Below are positions 4,491 to 5,922 of a stretch of 5,922 nt of DNA, piece by piece. Position 1 is the first letter of the stretch. Each line of letters opens with the position of its first letter. The DNA is taken from the NCBI GenBank assembly GCA_020052975.1, contig JAGVOC010000123.1:1-5922 (forward strand). Direction: 5' to 3'. The stretch is from Desulfobacterales bacterium (GTDB lineage Bacteria > Desulfobacterota > Desulfobacteria > Desulfobacterales > RPRI01). Position numbers and translations under genes: made by a program. The notes below the pieces were generated by a model. It had not been told where the DNA came from and did not search any database. It saw only the letters and a program-made list of their open reading frames with translations.

Positions 4491-4901
4491 TTTCAGTTTC
4501 GAGTAATCATCAAGAAATTGTTTCGGGCTCTGTATCTTAATACCCATATAATCCCTTATTTCTCGTAAAGCTTTGTCCCCTGAAATAATAGATTTTGAAT
4601 TTAATGCCACTGCACACTCAATAAATTTGTTATCATCAGGATCTTTTTCAACAACGTTTAAATTCGGAGTTTTGGCGGCGAATAAAACATGAAAGCCATG
4701 CGCAAAAAGACTCAACAACTCTTCCAGCTCACGCTCATTCTGTAGTCCCATACGGCTGAGTACATCTACATATTCATCAATGATGGGACGGGAAAGGCAT
4801 AAAATAATTTGGCCGGATTTCCATAAGTCAATGATTTTTCGAGGATTGCCATCAAAGAAAGAAGATATGAAAATATTTGTGTCAACCACTACCCTGATCA
4901 A
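4485..4901 (-). CDS. PIN-domain ribonuclease toxin (VapC-like)
   Basis: 138 residues, the normal size for PIN toxins. The start VVVDTNIFIS places D7 and N9 in the first strand. E43 in PIIDEYVDVL, D90 in EKDPDDNKFIECA and D109 in SGDKAL complete the acidic quartet that binds Mg or Mn for RNA cleavage, so the active site looks intact. It resembles the PIN group annotated as putative toxin-antitoxin system toxin component more than short classical VapC. Translation starts at TTG 4901, which overlaps the antitoxin stop as TTGA; GAGG lies 8 nt upstream. The stop codon TAA is embedded in the R'' box of attC2. Targets (tRNA, rRNA or mRNA) cannot be predicted. Confidence 0.87.
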   Translation of the reverse strand: MIRVVVDTNIFISSFFDGNPRKIIDLWKSGQIILCLSRPIIDEYVDVLSRMGLQNERELEELLSLFAHGFHVLFAAKTPNLNVVEKDPDDNKFIECAVALNSKSIISGDKALREIRDYMGIKIQSPKQFLDDYSKLKR

Positions 4902-5143
4902 TGTTTGGTCCTCACGTCACGAATAACGCTCTTAACATCCTTGGGGCCAACCCCACTTGACGCGAGTTTACCTCCGATACGGTCCCATAGATTACCAATA
5001 TAAGAATCGATATCTCGGGTTTTGACATATTCTTCGAGCAATTCCCTGACCACTTCACTCAAACTTTTCCCTTCTACCTTAGCAAAATTATTGACTTTGG
5101 CTTTGAGATCAGGATCGATCCTAACTATCATTTGAGTTGTCAT
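4898..5143 (-). CDS. Ribbon-helix-helix (CopG/VapB-like) antitoxin
   Basis: 81 residues. TTQMIVRIDPDLKAKVNNFA (2-21) followed by KVEGKSLSEVVRELLEEYVK (22-41) is a ribbon-helix-helix unit: the MIVRI strand contacts DNA and the two helices dimerise. The tail (42-81) is charged, with WDRIGG in the middle, and would wrap the PIN toxin. Family knowledge: dimers bind operator palindromes and, with toxin, repress the operon. The ATG at 5143 has a strong AGGAGG 6 nt upstream. It is the first gene of a two-gene operon, overlapping the toxin start by 4 bases. Confidence 0.85.
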   Translation of the reverse strand: MTTQMIVRIDPDLKAKVNNFAKVEGKSLSEVVRELLEEYVKTRDIDSYIGNLWDRIGGKLASSGVGPKDVKSVIRDVRTKH

Positions 5144-5206
5144 TATAAACCTCCTCTGATCATGTTATAACATATATACAATATATCATTCGTGCAGATA
5201 TGTCAA
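5144..5206 (-). promoter_or_regulatory. Promoter, operator palindrome and RBS of the RHH/PIN operon
   Basis: Minus strand: perfect TTGACA (5206-5201), then a -10 candidate TATTGT after 17 nt (5183-5178) or TATATT after 15 nt (5185-5180). Downstream lies ATGTTATAACAT (5162-5173), a perfect 12-bp palindrome that suits a ribbon-helix-helix repressor, then AGGAGG (5155-5150). The promoter lies inside the cassette, so the pair is expressed independently of any integron promoter. Binding to the palindrome is inferred. Confidence 0.6.
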
Positions 5207-5235
5207 TGGAGGAATAATCTTTAAAAAATTTGAGA

Positions 5236-5294
5236 CGATAACGGCGCTAATCAGCCGCCGAGTTTACGAGGTCGGCTGGACCAAATTGTTCGCA
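5236..5294 (-). other. attC: attC-like recombination site (attC1), 59 bp
   Basis: Minus strand: R'' TGCGAAC (5294-5288), 5-nt spacer AATTT, L'' GGTCCAGC (5282-5275), loop beginning CGA, L' GCTGATT, 6-nt spacer AGCGCC, R' GTTATCG (5242-5236). L'' and L' pair as GGT(C)CAGC/GCTGATT with the fourth base unpaired. Order, spacing, the C bulge and the AATT spacer closely parallel the classical attC of aadA cassettes. The crossover GTT is intact, making this the best preserved of the three sites. The R'' box is not fully complementary to R', as is normal for an inserted site whose R' belongs to the next cassette. Confidence 0.75.
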
Positions 5295-5319
5295 CATCGT
5301 GATGTTAAAGGATAATGAT

Positions 5320-5547
5320 CTAACCGAAAGCAGCTACTGGTACAGATCGCTCTTTTGCAAAACTTTGGCGGTGCAATTTGATGCGTTCAATCTCGTGCAA
5401 TGTCTCAGATGTTAGATAGCTTTCCCCACAATGAGAGCAGGTGACCACAGGGACATTCTCTATAATAAGCAAATCCGAGCCCTTACCATAACTTCGGGTC
5501 ACGTGACGAACTTGAGCATCTTCTTGTCCACAAATATCACAAATCAT
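5320..5547 (-). CDS. YgiT-type zinc-finger antitoxin (MqsA N-domain-like)
   Basis: 75 residues. C3-x2-C6 (MICDICG) and C37-x2-C40 (VVTCSHCGESYL) form the zinc-binding knuckles of YgiT/MqsA-type proteins, separated by the variable strand region. A helix (TLHEIERIKLHRQSF, 49-63) and the SVPVAAF ending follow, as in short members that lack the DNA-binding domain of full MqsA. Such proteins usually follow a DUF4258 toxin gene and neutralise its product. Here a DUF4258 reading frame ends 8 nt upstream. The ATG at 5547 has AGGTGA 4-5 nt upstream overlapping the toxin stop. The stop codon lies 26 nt before attC1, so this is the last gene of its cassette. It appears intact although its partner is not. 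Confidence 0.8.
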   Translation of the reverse strand: MICDICGQEDAQVRHVTRSYGKGSDLLIIENVPVVTCSHCGESYLTSETLHEIERIKLHRQSFAKERSVPVAAFG

Positions 5548-5555
5548 TTTTCACC

Positions 5556-5792
5556 TCATATTTTGTATACAGTGATAATCACTAATTTGCCAGTGATACT
5601 CAATTTACCAATCACAACCGACATGCCGGCTGAAATGGTTCCACCTTCAATAAGGTATTTCCACTCTTCTGTATTTTGGTCTTTTTGTCGTTCAACGATT
5701 TTACCTGTAAGAACAACGCGTTCGATGTCAAAAAGGGGGATTTGGGGGACGACCTTAAATTCGTAAATAACATTATTAAACAGTGTGGATAT
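5556..5792 (-). pseudogene. DUF4258-type toxin, N-terminus missing
   Basis: From 5729 leftward the frame encodes DIERVVLTGKIVERQKDQNT, EEWKYLIEGGTISAGMSVVI and GKLSITGKLVIITVYKI, ending at TGA 5558-5556. This is the C-terminal two thirds of a DUF4258 protein: DIE-x-V-x-L-x-G-x-IVERQ, the central WKYLIEG strand and the closing LVIITVY strand. Family members have about 25 further residues with a conserved His before this point. Here the frame continues upstream as CCCAAATCCCCCTTTT-type sequence and an inverted-repeat element, to a stop at 5795-5793, with no ATG, GTG or TTG. The N-terminus has therefore been replaced and the toxin is probably inactive. The paired antitoxin gene downstream remains open. 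Confidence 0.68.
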
Positions 5793-5813
5793 TTAATTAT
5801 TTAAGGTCGTCCC
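5746..5813. repeat. 68-bp element with 15-bp perfect inverted repeats
   Basis: GGGACGACCTTAAAT (5746-5760) and ATTTAAGGTCGTCCC (5799-5813) are perfect inverted copies around a 38-bp AT-rich core. The element is flanked on the left by the G-rich motif AAAAAGGGGGATTTGGGGG. It lies exactly where coding similarity of the DUF4258 toxin stops, so it or its arrival probably truncated the gene. No target duplication is evident. A small non-autonomous element or a strong hairpin terminator are both possible. Confidence 0.6.
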
Positions 5814-5858
5814 TCTTTTCTCTCTGCCAACGAGCAAAAAGGTTCGTTCTTAAGTTAT

Positions 5859-5885
5859 ACGAAAAAAGAAAACCATTTTTTTCGT
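5859..5885. repeat. A/T-rich hairpin near the right edge
   Basis: ACGAAAAAA (5859-5867) and TTTTTTCGT (5877-5885) are perfect 9-bp inverted arms around a 9-nt loop. No gene adjoins it in the window. The stretch 5814-5922 otherwise holds nothing recognisable apart from a plus-strand TTGACA at 5904-5909 and a 19-codon minus-strand frame starting at 5910 that I cannot assign. Confidence 0.4.
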
Positions 5886-5922
5886 TAATGGATAATTTTA
5901 CCCTTGACATCGGGAGGCCTTA

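Larger units (their letters stand above)
4368..5241 (-). mobile_element. Integron gene cassette carrying a ribbon-helix-helix/PIN pair
   Basis: The unit runs from the crossover position of attC1 (5242/5241) to that of attC2 (4368). Its first six bases, TTATCG, are the exact reverse complement of the R'' box of its own attC2 (CGATAAC without the final C), the signature left when a circular cassette is opened at G/TT. It holds two genes and, unlike most cassettes, a promoter of its own. Toxin-antitoxin cassettes with private promoters are known to stabilise large chromosomal integrons. Confidence 0.68.

Noticed and set aside
4003..4506. Plus-strand 167-codon frame and the other frame at 3966-4169
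   Set aside because: Shadows of the transporter gene, whose membrane segments and metal-site motifs are clear.
5431..5766. Plus-strand 111-codon frame
   Set aside because: Antisense to the zinc-finger antitoxin and the DUF4258 remnant.
5853..5910. 19-codon minus-strand frame starting at 5910
   Set aside because: Too short, no ribosome binding site, and no family recognised.
1..5922. CRISPR array, tRNA, rRNA, integrase or transposase gene
   Set aside because: No regularly spaced repeats, tRNA-like cloverleaf, rRNA motif or tyrosine recombinase or DDE motif was seen on either strand.

Overview
The window looks like an accessory segment of an AT-rich, probably anaerobic or environmental Gram-negative bacterium. 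This is inferred from the B12-binding radical SAM enzyme, the density of toxin-antitoxin genes and the integron-type attC sites; no gene fixes the taxon (Desulfobacterota, Nitrospirota and Planctomycetota are all possible).

Left part (1-1661): the 5' end of a DUF697-like membrane protein gene leaves the window on the minus strand. A 190-bp divergent intergenic region carries three tandem 13-bp repeats and an inverted repeat, and it faces a complete B12-binding-type radical SAM gene on the plus strand. From about 1678 to the right edge every recognisable gene is on the minus strand.

Middle part (1678-3640): an unrecognised CDS fragment without a usual start codon, a MNT-like nucleotidyltransferase behind one or two very small overlapping genes, a REP-like cluster of palindromes, and a RelE-type toxin / XRE-type antitoxin pair. 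The toxin has no ATG, GTG or TTG start; an ATT codon is the best candidate. The stretch 3259-3610 has no gene but several imperfect hairpins.

Right part (3631-5558): read on the minus strand this looks like an integron gene-cassette array. Three sites (5236-5294, 4362-4490, 3631-3696) share attC geometry: an AAC-containing R'' box, 5 nt, an 8-nt L'' with an unpaired fourth base, a variable loop, a 7-nt L', 6 nt, then R'. They separate a YgiT-type zinc-finger antitoxin with a truncated DUF4258 toxin, a complete ribbon-helix-helix/PIN toxin-antitoxin pair, and a small cation-efflux transporter with cysteine-rich ends. The 5' ends of the second and third cassettes match the R'' boxes of their own attC sites, as expected for units inserted as circles. 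No integrase gene is visible, so this is either part of a larger chromosomal integron lying upstream or an integrase-less attC cluster.

The first cassette is damaged: its toxin has lost its N-terminus where a 68-bp element with 15-bp perfect terminal inverted repeats lies. Overall the window is a stabilised mobile-gene region with at least three toxin-antitoxin modules and one transporter cassette, next to an ordinary enzyme gene.
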